Shown: positions 10,871-22,687, counted from the first letter of the stretch. The stretch: DNA of 60,000 nt from Takakia lepidozioides (GCA_030704615.1 CM060732.1:9178001-9238000), one strand, 5' to 3'. The notes: generated by a model not told the origin, from the letters alone. Made by a program: numbers and translations.

Positions 10871-11477
10871 GGCGCGCCCATCAAAGCGAGTAACTATGAC
10901 TTGAAGGGGAGTTTACCAAAGTGAGGTGCGCGACAACTCCCAAGAGGTGGTGGAAAACTTAAAACTGAGGCAAAAGAGGAAGGTGCAAAAGAGGAGGCAA
11001 GAGAGTTCCATACAATAACTATTGAGCTTCATGGTATAATTAAACTGTTGCATGTGAATGGTGGAGTTAAGCAATTGCGAGAGTATATAAGTTTCCATGA
11101 GTGTATGGTACTATAAGTAATCGTATAAATGTAAGAATTCAGTACAATTGAGCATATTATGCATGAGTGGATGAGTTGATGGTGCAATGCATTAATTGTA
11201 TCTTATATGATCATACAGAAGTGTATAAAATAACAGGTGTAGGTTGAACAATGTTCATATGCATAATGTGAAAATATTAGGTTTGGGAGTGTCATTTTTC
11301 TTTTCTTTTTTTCTTTTCTATTTTAAGGCCTGAGAGAGGCCGAATTTTATTTTGAAAAATGACGAAAAAACTAATCTCACATGACAAGCCATGGGGGATG
11401 AGGAAGGGGACACCGCCCCGTAATCAGATTGTCCAAGAAATCCTGTCACAAGCATAATAAGAAGAACTATAAGCTAG
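10871..11477. other. AT-rich spacer with no recognised gene
   Basis: AT-rich sequence with a pyrimidine stretch near 11300. I see no domain, repeat or RNA gene in it. Confidence 0.5.
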
Positions 11478-12790
11478 TCAAGGGTTCCCTCTCCTATGCT
11501 TGGAGGGTTCGAAAGAAAGGTGGGCCTTGGAATTTCCCTTTTTGAAGTTGCGGCGATGTCCCCAATTAATATATGATTTGTCACCATCAGCGGGGGAAAG
11601 GCGGGTGCTAACCGAGCTGCCAACACGACGGGAGGTTGTCATTCCACCTAATGATGGTATCAGAGGTTCTGCTACACAAATGGCTGCATTTTTCCCCAAG
11701 TGTTGTCAAAGCTGGAGAGTAACTGCACTCGCCTCCTCTTGGTACATCTGGGAAAAGCTGCAAAGAGGACATTCCACGCCTTCCTGGCTTCAGACAAAAT
11801 GTCTGAGTGCACTCTAAACATGATTACTTTTGTGTTGCTTCTTTGTCCCTCATAGACCATAGCACACCTAGCTTTCCATATATTCCATAGCGTGTGTACA
11901 CGAAGTGCAGCCCATATAGGGCATGGACTTCAAGTGCCAAGTGAGGAGGCATTCAACAGCAAAATAGAGGGAATTAGGGAGCAGTCGGAGTTACCATAAG
12001 CATAAAACATAAGGACGAGGTGCCAAACATAAGATGGAACATAGCAAAGCAAAAGACAGTGTTCTATCGTCTGTGAGCAGAAGAATGACATTCAATACAG
12101 TTGTCCAAATTTTTAGAGGCGAATGAGAGCACATGAAGTATATGATTGGCAATCTTCCAGAGAAAACCTGAAACTTTTGCTGCTCTATCTTTCCTCCAAA
12201 TATCAATCCAAACCTCTTTCCAGGGAAGGTCTGAACTGATGACATGCCACCATTTGGCATTCCATTTAGCAGACATGAGAGAGCCCAGGGGTTCATAAGG
12301 GAGTAACCCATCTTCACGGTATAGGCAAAGAATGGATCGTGCTTCTTGTTCATCCAAAACCATTCACCCGGGTCAAATTGAAGTAGCTTCAGAGGGGTGA
12401 ACATGAACCATCTAAAGCTTCCATAGAAATGTCCGTGGGTGCCAGGATAGGGTTAATAACATCCGTAGATTGACAGATCAAGACTCTGATAGCATATAAT
12501 GCAGAGGCTCCGGGGCAAGTGGCCCAAACAGGGTCAGAGAGATTCCAAAAGAGTCTATCCTAAGAGCAGAGAGAGGTCCAAGACCCAGGAATGTTCTGGG
12601 CGAGCAGGCCCCAAGCCGAAGCTCTTTTAGCTGAGATGGAGGAGCATGAATCATGTTGTGGAAAGAAGCGACCCGAATCCCATAAATGGGAGAAGTGTGA
12701 AATCCCAGCCTTCTCCCAAGCTGCCCATCTATTAGAACATTTAAGTAGGAGGTCTGAATCAGCAGACATCGATGTTTCGGTTGTTCTCTC
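11478..12790 (-). pseudogene. LINE ORF2 C-terminal part with zf-RVT
   Basis: Minus-strand frames show, in order: AAWEKAGISHFSHLWDSGRF, the linker typical of plant L1-type ORF2; WKEVWIDIWRKDRAAKVSGF followed by LWKIANHILHVLSF; CIEC and, one frame away, TIEHCLLLCYVPSYVWHL (zinc-binding zf-RVT, C-x2-C ... H-x4-C); and WAALRVHTLWNIWKARCAMV, the usual C-terminal signature. At least two frame changes and a TAG between these blocks make it a pseudogene. The reverse transcriptase and endonuclease domains are absent. The following 12791-13393 stretch shows no recognised gene. Confidence 0.75.
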
Positions 12791-13393
12791 AAGCCTTTCT
12801 ACCCTGGTGTGTTAAATGGTCCATGTTTGAGGTATGCTTTCTTCTTTTTGTGTGTCTGTGTGCCTCTATGTGGCTGGCGGGATTACCATGCTTATAAACA
12901 CTCTCTGATGGGGTGATTACTGTACAAACATCCATGATGGCAACATTTGTCATATCAAAGACTCAAACACGACTTGGCAGGTGTCAACTGGTGCCCAAGA
13001 AAAGGTCGAAACACTCGACAGACAAAGCAATGAATTTGTGTTGGAGAAATCCACTGAGGTGGACTATCAGTCCTTCTACTCATTACTTTATATGTCTATA
13101 ACTATTTCATACCTCTTTGTGTGTCTGACCAGACATCCTTGCCTCTCAGGAGAGGGAAGAGAGAAGAGAAAACCAACTTCGGAGATCTCTCGGGGCTGTG
13201 GCTGTCACCAAAACTGACAATGAGGTATTTGGACGGGAGATCTCCTGTCCTATCATTCCTATGTAGATCTCTATGTCATTTGTATTTCGATCGATCCCAA
13301 AATACACTTTTTTTTTTCAAAAAAAAGTTTTCATGGACTTTTTTGAACTCATAATGCAAGTTTTAATTGATCGGACTGCTGAAAGAGCAGAAG

Positions 13394-14135
13394 TGTCCCT
13401 GCATCAGAAAGGAAATTATTGCAGAACCCGAACACCCAACTCTAGTAGTTGTCATCGAATTTGTTCCAGCTTGGCGTCTTGCCCTTCGGAAGAACTTCTG
13501 GAACAGCCTGGCCATCCGGGATGTCAATAATGATCATGTCAGCAGCAAACGTTTTCTGCACACCGCACACGAAGGAGGGACCAGTGCTCACCTGTGACAG
13601 ACATGTTCACTTTGAGAACGAAGAGAAGAATGTTTGAAAGGAAACAAAGATCAATACTGCCAATGTCACTTACAAATGCACAGGAAAGAAAGTGAAATTC
13701 CCACCAGATTAAGGAAAGAGATCATGTTATCCCAAGTAGGCGAAGGCACCCCAGTGTATCCTTTCTTCCGACTCTCCATTATCGCCAGCCATCCCTCATT
13801 GACAATTTTAATCTCCGCTGCCAAATCAGCACGGGAAGGGTGTGGCCTGGCATCGAACACGCACTGAATTGTGCGGGTATACCTTCCGGCGGTGAAGTCC
13901 TTCTCACTCTCCTTCTCCTTCTCCTTCTCTTTTTCTTTCTCCTTCCCCTTTTCCTTTTCCTTTTCCTTTTCCTTTTCCTTCTCCTTCGACTTGTCTTTGT
14001 CCTTTGTCTTCGCTGGTGACTTGGCTATGTCATCAGAACCCTTGTCTTTGGTCATGCGCCCCCCCTTCTTGCCCTTCTGACTACATATTTCGGGTACAGC
14101 TCCCAACTCTTTTGTTGACCTAATCTGTCTTTGCT
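13394..14135 (-). pseudogene. DNA amino-methyltransferase-like family fragment
   Basis: An upstream block carries KGKKGGRMTKDKG, a long Lys-Glu repeat (about 13900-13990) and a folded-looking part (TIQCVFDARPHPSRADLAA, NEGWLAIMESRKKGY). It ends at a good donor (GTAAGT, near 13673). After an intron of about 84 bp ending CAG, the next block reads FVCGVQKTFAADMIIIDIPDG. The same ADMI/CDMI plus DIPDG motif occurs in the gene at 14.9-18.6 kb, where it precedes an SAM-binding motif I. It therefore looks like the motif IV end of a second family member. A stop follows shortly after PSWNKFDDNY. The upstream end is cut by LTR-like DNA at 14141. Confidence 0.5.
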
Positions 14136-14140
14136 CCCCT

Positions 14141-14710
14141 GTCGCGGCCCTTTGCCTTGAGGGCAGGGGGTCGAGACGCAGGAGGGGCTGCCCCTGTGGT
14201 GGGGGCAGTGGCAGCGATAGGTTCGGGGGGCTGAAGCACCCTTGAGTGCCCAAAGCACTCAAGGAGGCGGAGGCGTTCACTAGGTGGAGCCCCGCACACC
14301 GGGTTGCGGTGGGGGTGGCTCCACAAGGGGTGGTGGTAGCTTAGTGGGACTTAGTGGGGGTGGCATAGGACTCACCATGGGGCGGAGACCTTGTGGTGGG
14401 AGTCATGGGGAGTCTTGGGACTCATCACGGTCCAATGGGGCCGTGGTGGGTGGGCCAAGACTCACCGTGACTCATCACCGGGAATCGAGGGTCTTCGTGG
14501 TGGTTCGCCATAAAATGACATGGTTGTTTGTGAAACCCCCGCGGACAGTCACAAAAGTATATATAGGGAGTAGTAACCCCGAGAACGGTGCAAGCCCGTT
14601 GGTGACCAAAAACTAGTGAGTAAGCGAGCGAGCCGGAAAGCGACCAAGGAGTGGGGAGCTATTCTGGACTGCCATCTACCAAAGGGAATTTCCACTAGGC
14701 CCAAATTGGT
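14141..14710 (+). repeat. Second copy of the LTR-like segment
   Basis: Direct-orientation repeat of 10191-10745, starting GTCGCGGCCCTTTGCCTTGA and including the TATATATAGGGAGTA box near 14560 and GAACGGTGCAAGCCCGTT. Divergence from the first copy is visible but modest. The sequence between the two copies (LINE and methyltransferase fragments on the minus strand) does not look like the inside of one retroelement, so this is more likely an independent truncated or solo LTR. Confidence 0.7.
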
Positions 14711-14902
14711 GGGTCTGGTGGAAGAGTAAAGGGGGACCGTCAAACCCGACAAACTGTCTGACCCCACATTCGACATGTGGATGAACCGCATGACATGGTG
14801 GTTTCAGGTACTTTCCAACGCTTCATTTGGCGCTTCTACTCTTGTATCTGGTGGATTTATTGTATTTATTGAGGAATGCGGTCTGATGGAGAATCTCCAC
14901 AG

Positions 14903-17900
14903 GTGACGACAAATGCGCAAGAGCAGCTTGACACCCAAGCACATCAGTTCAAACTGGAGATTTCTGGAGAAGCAGAGAGCCTACGCGACTATGTGGCGAG
15001 GTACTTTCTGCTCTACAAAACCGACCTGTTCTTTTGAGAGATACCGCATGTCCGCCGGAGCCACGAGTTCACCGACCAGCCGAACGCGGACAAAGCGGCA
15101 ATGCGCCTTCTGTACAGGTAAATATGCGGTGCTCCTCTTTGATCTGTGGCCATTGTAGTCCCTGGAGTTCCTGGATGTAAAATGGCTTGTGTGGGGCATG
15201 ACAACTGGTTGTGAAGAAATGGCTAAGTCCCCGGAAAAATGGCGCCGAATTTCTAGATTCGGGCCCCGAAAATGGCCAAGTCCCGGGGGCGGCTGGCGCC
15301 CATTCTGGAAATTTGGCGCCATTTTTCCAGGTTGGGGCCCAGCCATTTCTGGGACATGGCCACTTTCGAACCCAGCCTGGAAAAATGGCGCCGAATTTGC
15401 AGTTTCGGGCCCCGAAAATGGCTAAGTCTCGGGGGTGGCTGGCACCCATTCTGGAAATTCGGCGCCATTTTTCCAGGCTGGGTCCGAAAGTGGCCATGTC
15501 CCAGAAATGGCTGGGCCCCAAAAATGGCGCCGAATTTCCAGAATGGGTGCCAGCCACCCCCGGGACTTAGCCATTTTCGGGGCCCGGAACTGCAAATTCG
15601 GCGCCATTTTTCCAGGCTGGGTCCGAAAGTGGCCATGTCCCAGAAATGGCTGGGCCCCAACCTGGAAAAATGGCGCCGAATTTCTAGAATGGGTGCCAGC
15701 CACCCCCGGGACTTAGCCATTTTCGGGGCCCAGAACTGGAAATTCGGCGCCATTTTTCTAGGCTGGGTCCAAAAGTGGCAAAGTCCCAGAAATGGCTGGG
15801 CCCCAACCTGGAAAAATGGCGCCAAATTTCCAGAATGGGTGCCAGCCACCCCCGGGACTTAGCCATTTTCGGGGCCCGGAACTGCAAATTTGGCGCCATT
15901 TTTCTAGGCTGGGTCTGAAAGTGGCCAAGTCCCAGAAATGGCTGGGCCCCAACCTAGAAAAATGGCGCAAAATTTCCAGAATGGGTGCTAGCCGCCCCCA
16001 GGACTTAGCCATTTTCGGGGCCCGAATCTGGAAATTCGGCGCCATTTTTCCAGCTTGGGCCCCAAAGTGGCTAAGTCCCAGAAGGGGCTGCCTCGCCCAC
16101 GGGAAAAATGGCGCCGAATTACCAGTTTCGTTGCCCGCCACCCTGGGGAGCCGGGAGCAGCGCCCCCCCCCCCCCGCATGGAAATTCGGCACCATTTTTA
16201 CAATTTCTTACTAAAACATTAACCTCATTCCCGGGACCTGATTCTCTGTGGGTTACTTGAATGCAGGTACTACAAGTTCTCCCTATTGGAGAAAGGTCAT
16301 ATGTCCTTCGAGCCGCCATTCTTCCTTGCATGGAGGAACCCTGGAGTTGATTCCATGTACACTGATGCTATCGTGAAGGAGTGGCATCTGGAGCATTTGC
16401 GCGACTGCCCTTGGTATGTGGACCTTCCGCCCGGCTCGCTCGACGCCTCCGAGTTTCAATTGAAGTTGGATGCTGAGGCCCGTCGAAACCGGGCTCTGCT
16501 GCCTCCGCTGGGTCCAAAGGAGGCGAAAGGGCTTGCCAAGTCTAGGAAAGCGGCAGAGCTTGCTCAGGCAGGTATTCAGGAGAAGTTGAATGAGAAGAAT
16601 AAAGGACAGAAGAAAAAGACACGGAAACAGGGGACTGTAGTAATCCCTAAAAATCAGAAAACCACCGGGGCACGAGAGGAGGCGCAGGAGGGGCCCAAAG
16701 GGAGTGACTTCAACGACGACTTTGTGCAAGGTCCTGCGACTGCTGCTGCTACTGCTACCAAGTCACCGGTTGTCCGGGTTCCCAAGTCAGCTCGGACTGG
16801 AAGAAGATGGCATATGAGGGCGAGCCTACACGGAGGTATTCGGCGGTGATGTTTCCCCAGAGGCCAAAGCTAGAACCCCCAACAATCATCCAATGCGTCA
16901 ATGAGAGCTTCCTTGATGCTTTGGCTGCCAGGGTGAAGAAGGTGGCATACAACAAGTCTCTGGAGGAGCTGAAGGGGAAAGCCAAGAAGAGGGCTGCCGG
17001 TACAGAGCCTAAAACACACCCTTGGTTTGGAAGCCATGATGGAATTCTTCACGGCTGTGAGCACGGATTGTAAGAGCACTCGGGGGGGGGGGGGTTGAGG
17101 TGGAGAGAGCCTGCGATATGATTCTCCTCGATATTCCAGATGGGGAGCTGCTGGAGGGCCTGGATGGTGCCCACCTGGAACAAGTTTACGGAGGACTACT
17201 GGAGAGCCAGGTTTGGGCTGGCGGGATGCTCCTAGATGACGGTGGATGTATGGTGGTCCTTGCCACAAGAGGGAAGACCACAGAGAATGCTGTGGCAAGG
17301 TGGACATTGGAAAGTGCCACCCCGGTCCTCCTCAAAAAATGGTTCTACATCAATAAGCAGGGGTTGCGAACAGAGGGCTAGAGTGTAAGTTATCAATCTA
17401 TTGCCTTCACTTCATATCGTGGTGTATCTAAACTAGACCTTGGAGTTGATCCCTTTTTTGTTGGATGTGCAGACATTGGTGTTTGAGGCATATTGTTTTG
17501 TGATGAGAGGGTCTACATTCAAATTCCGCAACGACGGTCGTCTTGTTGATGCCGTTGTGGACCCTGTTACCTACAATGTCCTCTACAACTATGTGCCCCA
17601 CTCCAGTATGCCAAAGGACACAAAGACAAGCAAACCGTGGCGGTACAGCCGGACCCGGAGCCCTGCTTTCATCCAAACCCTCATGGAGACGTGCTCCGAT
17701 GTCTAAGGGTGGATTCTTGACCTCACATGTGGCACAGGTAAGCCTTCACGTGCACAGTATGTCCCCTGGCCCGATTGCAATTGCATGCCGCCTACTACTA
17801 ACCGCCCGCTTTGTCCCTCAGGTGCTTCAATGTGGGCTGGGACGTTGTCCGATAGGCATGTCTTCTCCTTCGAGCTAGATACTGCCCTCCACAACTCCGA

Positions 17901-18609
17901 ACTTGTAGCGGTTGAACGTCTGCCGAAAGAGGAAGAGGCATCCTCGAAGGATGAGGAAGAATCCGAGAAGGAGCAGGGGGAGGTACAAGTTGGGATCGCG
18001 GCCGAGGAGCCCCCGGTTTATGAGGGAGTGGTCGCATTGTAAGTTGCCTCCTGATTTCGTGAGGCACCTCCCATCGCTCTCTTATTTCATTGAAAGACCC
18101 TTTCTGCTTCTGATGGTATTGACATTCTTGAAAAGTGGATTTGTTCTTATTGTAGGATGCCAAGTACTGCAAGAGGGACGTCTACACCGCAGTTCATGGG
18201 CAGGAGGAACGTGCATTTTTTTGCCAGGGGGGATTTCATGCCGAGTCCAGAAAGGGACTATATCCTTCATACTTATGCTGCCCGGCTTGCTTCGGTGTCC
18301 ATTAGGAGGTCTTCCGAACCTAGTCGTGTACAGCAGATTTTAGATGAGGCAAGCATCAAGAAAATGAAGATGAGGGAGGAGGCAGCAGCTATTAGAGCCC
18401 GTCAGGCTCGTAGATTTGTCTTGGATTCTGCCGAGGAAAGTGGGGGAGAAGAGGCAGAAGATTCCCAGGAGGTGAGGTGGACAGTCCCCCAAGGAGAGGA
18501 CGGTATTTTTGAGAGGCATAGTGGAATTGATGCATCTCAGAGCTCGGAGGATGGGGGGGATGAGGGGGATGAGGAGGAAGGTGGGGCAAGTTCCTCAGAG
18601 GGTGTATGA
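14903..18609 (+). pseudogene. Beta-class DNA amino-methyltransferase-like gene, multi-exon
   Basis: Exons by GT-AG: 14903-15117, 16267-about 17384, 17473-17737, 17822-18038, 18156-18609. Early exons give SLRDYVARYFLLYKTDL and YKFSLLEKGHMSFEPPFF. Then come CDMILLDIPDG (motif IV position), CMVVLATRGK, KKWFYINKQ, SPAFIQTLMETCSDV, GWILDLTCGTG (motif I, SAM binding), and after a phase-matched intron WAGTLSDRHVFSFELD (motif II, acidic). The order IV then I is that of beta-class N6-adenine/N4-cytosine methylases (PF01555-type). The catalytic DPPY is DIPD here. The last exon is an acidic low-complexity tail. Breaks: TGA 15035-15037, a frame change near 16795, a 13-G run around 17085, TAG 17379-17381, and TAA 17704-17706 just before motif I. 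It is probably a decayed copy; the function in the genome is unknown. Confidence 0.65.
15195..16200. repeat. ~145-bp satellite with GGCGCC palindromes inside an intron
   Basis: About seven units of a ~145-bp repeat fill the 1.15-kb first intron of the methyltransferase-like gene; the marker CCCAGAAATGGCTGGG recurs near 15500, 15640, 15785 and 15931. Each unit pairs AAAATGGCGCCGAATTT with its reverse complement. Units left of about 15500 are inverted relative to those on the right. The long open frames seen here on both strands (up to ~198 codons) are artefacts of the repeat. Confidence 0.85.
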
Positions 18610-18712
18610 GAGTAGTGCCCATTCCGGCTATGTCATTTAGGACACACTTGTATAGATGTGGCTTGCCACAAAATTTGCAATAAAATGTTGCATTTCATTG
18701 CTATGACGAGTC

Positions 18713-20994
18713 CACTAACACCCTTGGAATAGGGGCAACTTGGTCACGCCATGTGTTCTGCCAATACTTTAGAACACTCGTGATGGCAGCCTTGAAATTG
18801 TCCAACACCTCCTCCTGCTGGGGGTCTCTGCAACTCTGGAAGAAATGGCCCATCATCCCGACGAGGCACCCGATACGTCTCATTTATATCCTCCCAACGG
18901 ATACTAGCGGCCTCCAACTCCCTCAGAAATAGGTCTCTCCCAATCGGTTCACGATTGTATATGTCGTTTTCCACTGGCACCCACGGATCCTCAAGCAGTC
19001 GGAAGAATCTTTGTCTGGTACAGCTCCAATGCCCTCCCAAGTTCCGGCAAAAAAACTCCCTTTGGACTGGGTCCCGTATGCCTCTAGCACGCACGGTTAT
19101 TTCCCAGTTGGATGTCACCCAAAAGGTCACCGGATCTTTAACCCTAGTTAACGTCTTCGCATCCAAGGCGTGCATCTCTCTTGGAGCATCCCATGTCATT
19201 GTCTCCCCCAGTGCTGCCAATTTAAAAATCGTAAGGCGATACATCCAATGACATGTTGTACCGGTTGTACTCGTATCCCGTGGGCATATTGTCTTGCAAC
19301 CCAAATAACTCGTAGAAACGTCGATGGATTGGTCCACGGCAGTCAGGGCATTGGCTGGCTTGCATGGCTGCCGATATGAGATATGTGGGATGGAACAAAT
19401 GGCCACATGAACCAAGCATATAGTCTCCCTCCGGTCCATAAGGGTTTAGGCACATTGTGCACACCGTACCATCTGTTACCCATGACGCTGGATTGCTCTG
19501 TGGTATCCACGTCCGTTTATCCTCATTAATGTAGGATGACATCCTCGGCCTGGTGTCCCACTCCTCCTCTACTTCCAAATCCCAGTTTATGCTGTTATTA
19601 GTATCGGAAATTGTATGCACACAGTGCTCAAACATGGCATGCACATCATCCCATGTGGTGAATCCAGTGTACTTTGACATGAATACATCACGCACAGTGT
19701 CGTGCCTTTGCAAATTAGCATAGATGCTATCTACGCTTCGATTCGACAAACGTGCTGCACGTTGGAGGGAGGACAACGCTTCTTCTATCCGTGTTTCCCG
19801 CGATGCTAGATGGCCTGCCCATGTCACCAAATTCCGCCAATTCCTCTTCAACCATGGCCACGATTGGATTTGCATGGCATTTGAGTACCGATATGACAGC
19901 CCTAGCTTGCTCGCGTTCCCCCACAAGCTGCTCTAATTCCTGTTCTTGGGCCGATGTAATTTGCACGGCTGAACATTCCTCAGTTTCTACTATGGGGTCC
20001 TTCCCTTTTCTTGCCCTCTTCGCAGCAAGTATTTCTTCCTCAACCCTCGCCGGGTCCAGTTCAGACGTTTGCACTTCATTCCCATGCCCGATTGAGTCAA
20101 CCCCGTCGATGACGCGGTCAATGTCCATTGGTGGCATATTCAAACGCGCCAATATGTCTTGTTCGTTGGTGATTGGCCTCGGGTCCTGAAGCACACCGCG
20201 TACGCTGTCGAAAGTCCCCAACCCCATTCTTTCCAGCAACTTCGCTAGTTGCCACCGTTGCAAATGAACAATGTTCTGCAGGTCTTTGATGTGTTGTTCA
20301 TGTGCGGCCAACTGTTCCTCCAACGGAGAGCGTACCTCGCCCCCCTCCACCTCAGACGTTGAAGGCCCGGCTGCGGAGACCTGTTGCGGCGTATAATCTG
20401 GAGGTTGGTCTGCATTTCCTCCTTCTTCCACATCGTCGTTTCCATCCGTCTTTCCTTCTTCTTCCACCTCGTCGTTTCCATCGAACCGTATGATGTCCTG
20501 CCCCTGACGTATATACAAGTCTGGGATATCAGAGAACATGTATAGTCTAGTACGTTGTCTCGCAGTGGCAGTTTGCCAATCCACCGGTCGCAATAAAATC
20601 AACTATGTATACAACATGGCCGCAAATAAATACGGGACCTTGTTGTTGACGAGCGGTTGACCCCACAATGTTGTATGTACCTCCTCTACCCTGTGGCGGA
20701 AATGCGGGTTAGTGCAGGAATGCAAGCTAGCTTGATTTTGTTTGGTTGTGGATTATGCCTATCTCTGGGCCACAAACGATTTATGTGACACCAGTCCACA
20801 AATTTCCTGCAGTCACCAAGCGACCACCGCTGCCCCAACTTCCAAACTTCCCAACTTGGTTCCGCAAGAATGTTGGGGTCATTGTATATATCCCAACGAA
20901 GTTCACGCCTGACCCCTTTTGGTTTTTTTTTTGGAGGTCCAGGTTCATTATCGTCATCCCTGGGATGACCTCCTCTGTCTTCTTCCTCCGCCAT
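18713..20994 (-). pseudogene. RING-H2-family gene, longest copy C
   Basis: The minus strand from ATG 20994 gives MAEEEDRGG, PKKKPKGVRREL, WEVWKLGQRWSLGDCRKFV, then (other frame) HTTLWGQPLVNNKVPYLF, an acidic linker, a coiled-coil-like LAAHEQHIKDLQNIVHLQRW, WKRNWRNLVTWAGHLASR-type sequence (LKRNWRNLV), then the RING: CTMC, GSCGHLFHPTYL, CPDC. The last zinc cysteine of the middle group is Tyr (TAT at 19381-19383; TGT in copy A), which should damage the finger. After it come DAPREMHALD, FWVTSNWEITVRARGI and REPIGRDLFLREL. Frame changes at about 20700, 19740, 19235 and 18830 make it a pseudogene. It stops after VAPIPRV, lacking the ~80-residue tail of copy A, and abuts the 3' end of the methyltransferase-like gene. 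Confidence 0.72.
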
Positions 20995-21439
20995 TTATGG
21001 CTTTGGCTTACCCCTACTCGACAGGTGTTTGTTAAGAAAAATGCTCTCCCAACCCTCCTAAATCGTATCTAATCCTACTCCCTAATGAATCCTCCCCAAG
21101 TACTAGAGGCACGTGTCACTCCCTCGGCAGTTCTAAGTGATATGACGCAATATGAAAAAAACGTGGGTGCTAGAGAAGGCTTCCCGGGAGGTACTCAGCA
21201 TCGATTTCGTAGAATCCAACGGCCCAAAATACCCCCCACCCAACCAATAGCACCCCTCTCCACTTGGACTCAATGACAAGGAATGCAACATCCCATCGCC
21301 CACCAAGTCCTAGTGTGGAAAAAAGTGAGGGAGAGAATGGCCTCCAAGGCCTTATAAGCCCCCCCCTCCACACTCGGGGCGCGCGCTGTCATCATGACTG
21401 CGCACGCTAGTAATAGCTGCGACTGCAAGCAGGGGTGGT
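20995..21439. other. Upstream flank of RING copy C
   Basis: Possible 5' flank of the minus-strand RING-family gene. There is no clear TATA box and no recognised gene or repeat until the hairpin array begins. Confidence 0.4.
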
Positions 21440-21712
21440 CGCATATTTTTTTCTTTTCTTTATGTGCGACCTCCAACAGGGGGTGGTCGCAGAATTTTTA
21501 TTTTTTTTAATAGGTGCGACCACCAGCAGGGGGGTGGTCGCAGATTTGTTTATGTTTTTTAATGGGTGCGACCACCAGCAGAGGGGTGGTCGCAGATTTG
21601 TTTATTTTTTTTAATGGGTGCGACCACCAGCAGGGGGGTGGTCGCAGAATTTTTATTTTATTTAATATGTGCGACCACCAGCAGGGGGGTGGTCGCAGAT
21701 TTGCTTACATGG
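21440..21712. repeat. Hairpin array, GCGACCACC / GGTGGTCGC
   Basis: Units of 51-52 bp start near 21462, 21514, 21566, 21618 and 21669, each containing GTGCGACCACC, a short AGCAGGGG loop and GGTGGTCGCAG, followed by a T-rich spacer. Every unit can fold into a 9-10 bp stem. The array lies directly upstream of a gypsy Pol fragment. Gly/Ser-rich open frames here are repeat artefacts. Confidence 0.85.
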
Positions 21713-21729
21713 GTCATTGGCTTGTGTAT

Positions 21730-22684
21730 AGCTGAGCAACGGAGATTGCAAGCATTGGTGGCTACTTCCGCACTTCCATTAGATATTGCACCCTCTCTGC
21801 CAACCGGGACGGTGGAGGCAGTGAGTGGGAGCGAGCACAGGATCATGGGGTGCAAACACCCATGGCAGATGTGGGATGAGATGTGCAAAGAGAGAGTCAT
21901 TGGATCTCTCAAGCAACAGTATGAGGAGTGGGGAGAGCCATACACTGAGGATCAATTGGAGGCCAAGGTGGCTAAGGTTTTTGAAGAGGTTGAAGATGTT
22001 TCTTCCCTAGAGGATGTTCTCAAGGTGGCTATGGCGGAGCAAGTGGAGACTACGCCACAGTCAGGGTGGGTTGACAAGGCCCAAGAGGTTGCTATCTAGC
22101 AACCAAAGGATGCGTCTCCTACCTCCAAGCCTGGTGTACCCAAGGTTGTAGTCACTGAGGACAACTGGGAACCAGATGTTGGACCTATAGTCACCGGAGG
22201 AGAGAGGCGGAGGATCCAGCGATTTCTAAGGGCTCATAGAAATTGCTTTGCCTTTGGTTTGAAGGATTTGGGGAGTTTGAAGGGCCAGGAGATTCGTATT
22301 GATTTGGCAAGTGACACGCCAATTTTTCGAAGGCCCTACAGGTATAGTGATATGGAGAGGTCTTTGATTCAGTCACGGCCTATGGAGTTGTTCGAAGCTG
22401 GATTGGTGGAGTTGTCAGGCGAGGAGTATGCCTCGGCAACGGTGATGCCAGCTAAGAAGGATATCCATGGCAATTGGACAGAAAAGAGGATGTGTGGGGA
22501 CTACCGTCCTGTGAACCGTCAGACTAAGTCCGATAAATATGCCATGCCAACTCGAGAGGAGATCTTTGATGCCATTGGGCATGCAAAGGTGTTTAGCACA
22601 TTGGACTTGCGATCCGGTTACCACCAGTTGCCAATCAAAGAGGCTGACAAGCAAAAGACGGCATTCTGGGGGATTGACCAACAT
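21730..22684 (+). pseudogene. Ty3/gypsy Pol fragment, N-terminal reverse transcriptase
   Basis: A frame open from about 21730, interrupted by TAG at 22097-22099, contains LRAHRNCFAFGLKDLGSLKG (pre-RT linker), IDLASDTPIFRRPYRY, LIQSRPMELFEAGLVELSGE, YASATVMPAKKD, KRMCGDYRPVNRQTKSDKYA, FSTLDLRSGYHQLPI and KTAFWGID. These are RT fingers and palm motifs up to just before the catalytic YxDD. The homology stops at about 22684, where unrelated sequence joins. There is no LTR or primer-binding site. Confidence 0.85.
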
Positions 22685-22687
22685 CTC

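Noticed and set aside
13871-14080. Plus-strand Ser/Phe-rich frame
   Set aside because: Shadow of the Lys-Glu codon repeat on the opposite strand.
10191-14710. The two LTR-like copies as ends of one 4.5-kb retroelement
   Set aside because: The interior holds a minus-strand LINE end and a methyltransferase-like fragment, with no gag, pol or primer-binding site in order.
15211-15862. Overlapping open frames of up to ~198 codons on both strands
   Set aside because: They are produced by the 145-bp satellite, occur in several frames at once and repeat the same peptide; not genes.
17082-17094. Intron inferred around the poly-G run in the methyltransferase-like gene
   Set aside because: It would be about 30 nt; slippage in the G run explains the frame change better.
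21514-21735. Repetitive frame with ATTSRGVV-type peptides
   Set aside because: Direct translation of the 51-bp hairpin array; no start context or domain.
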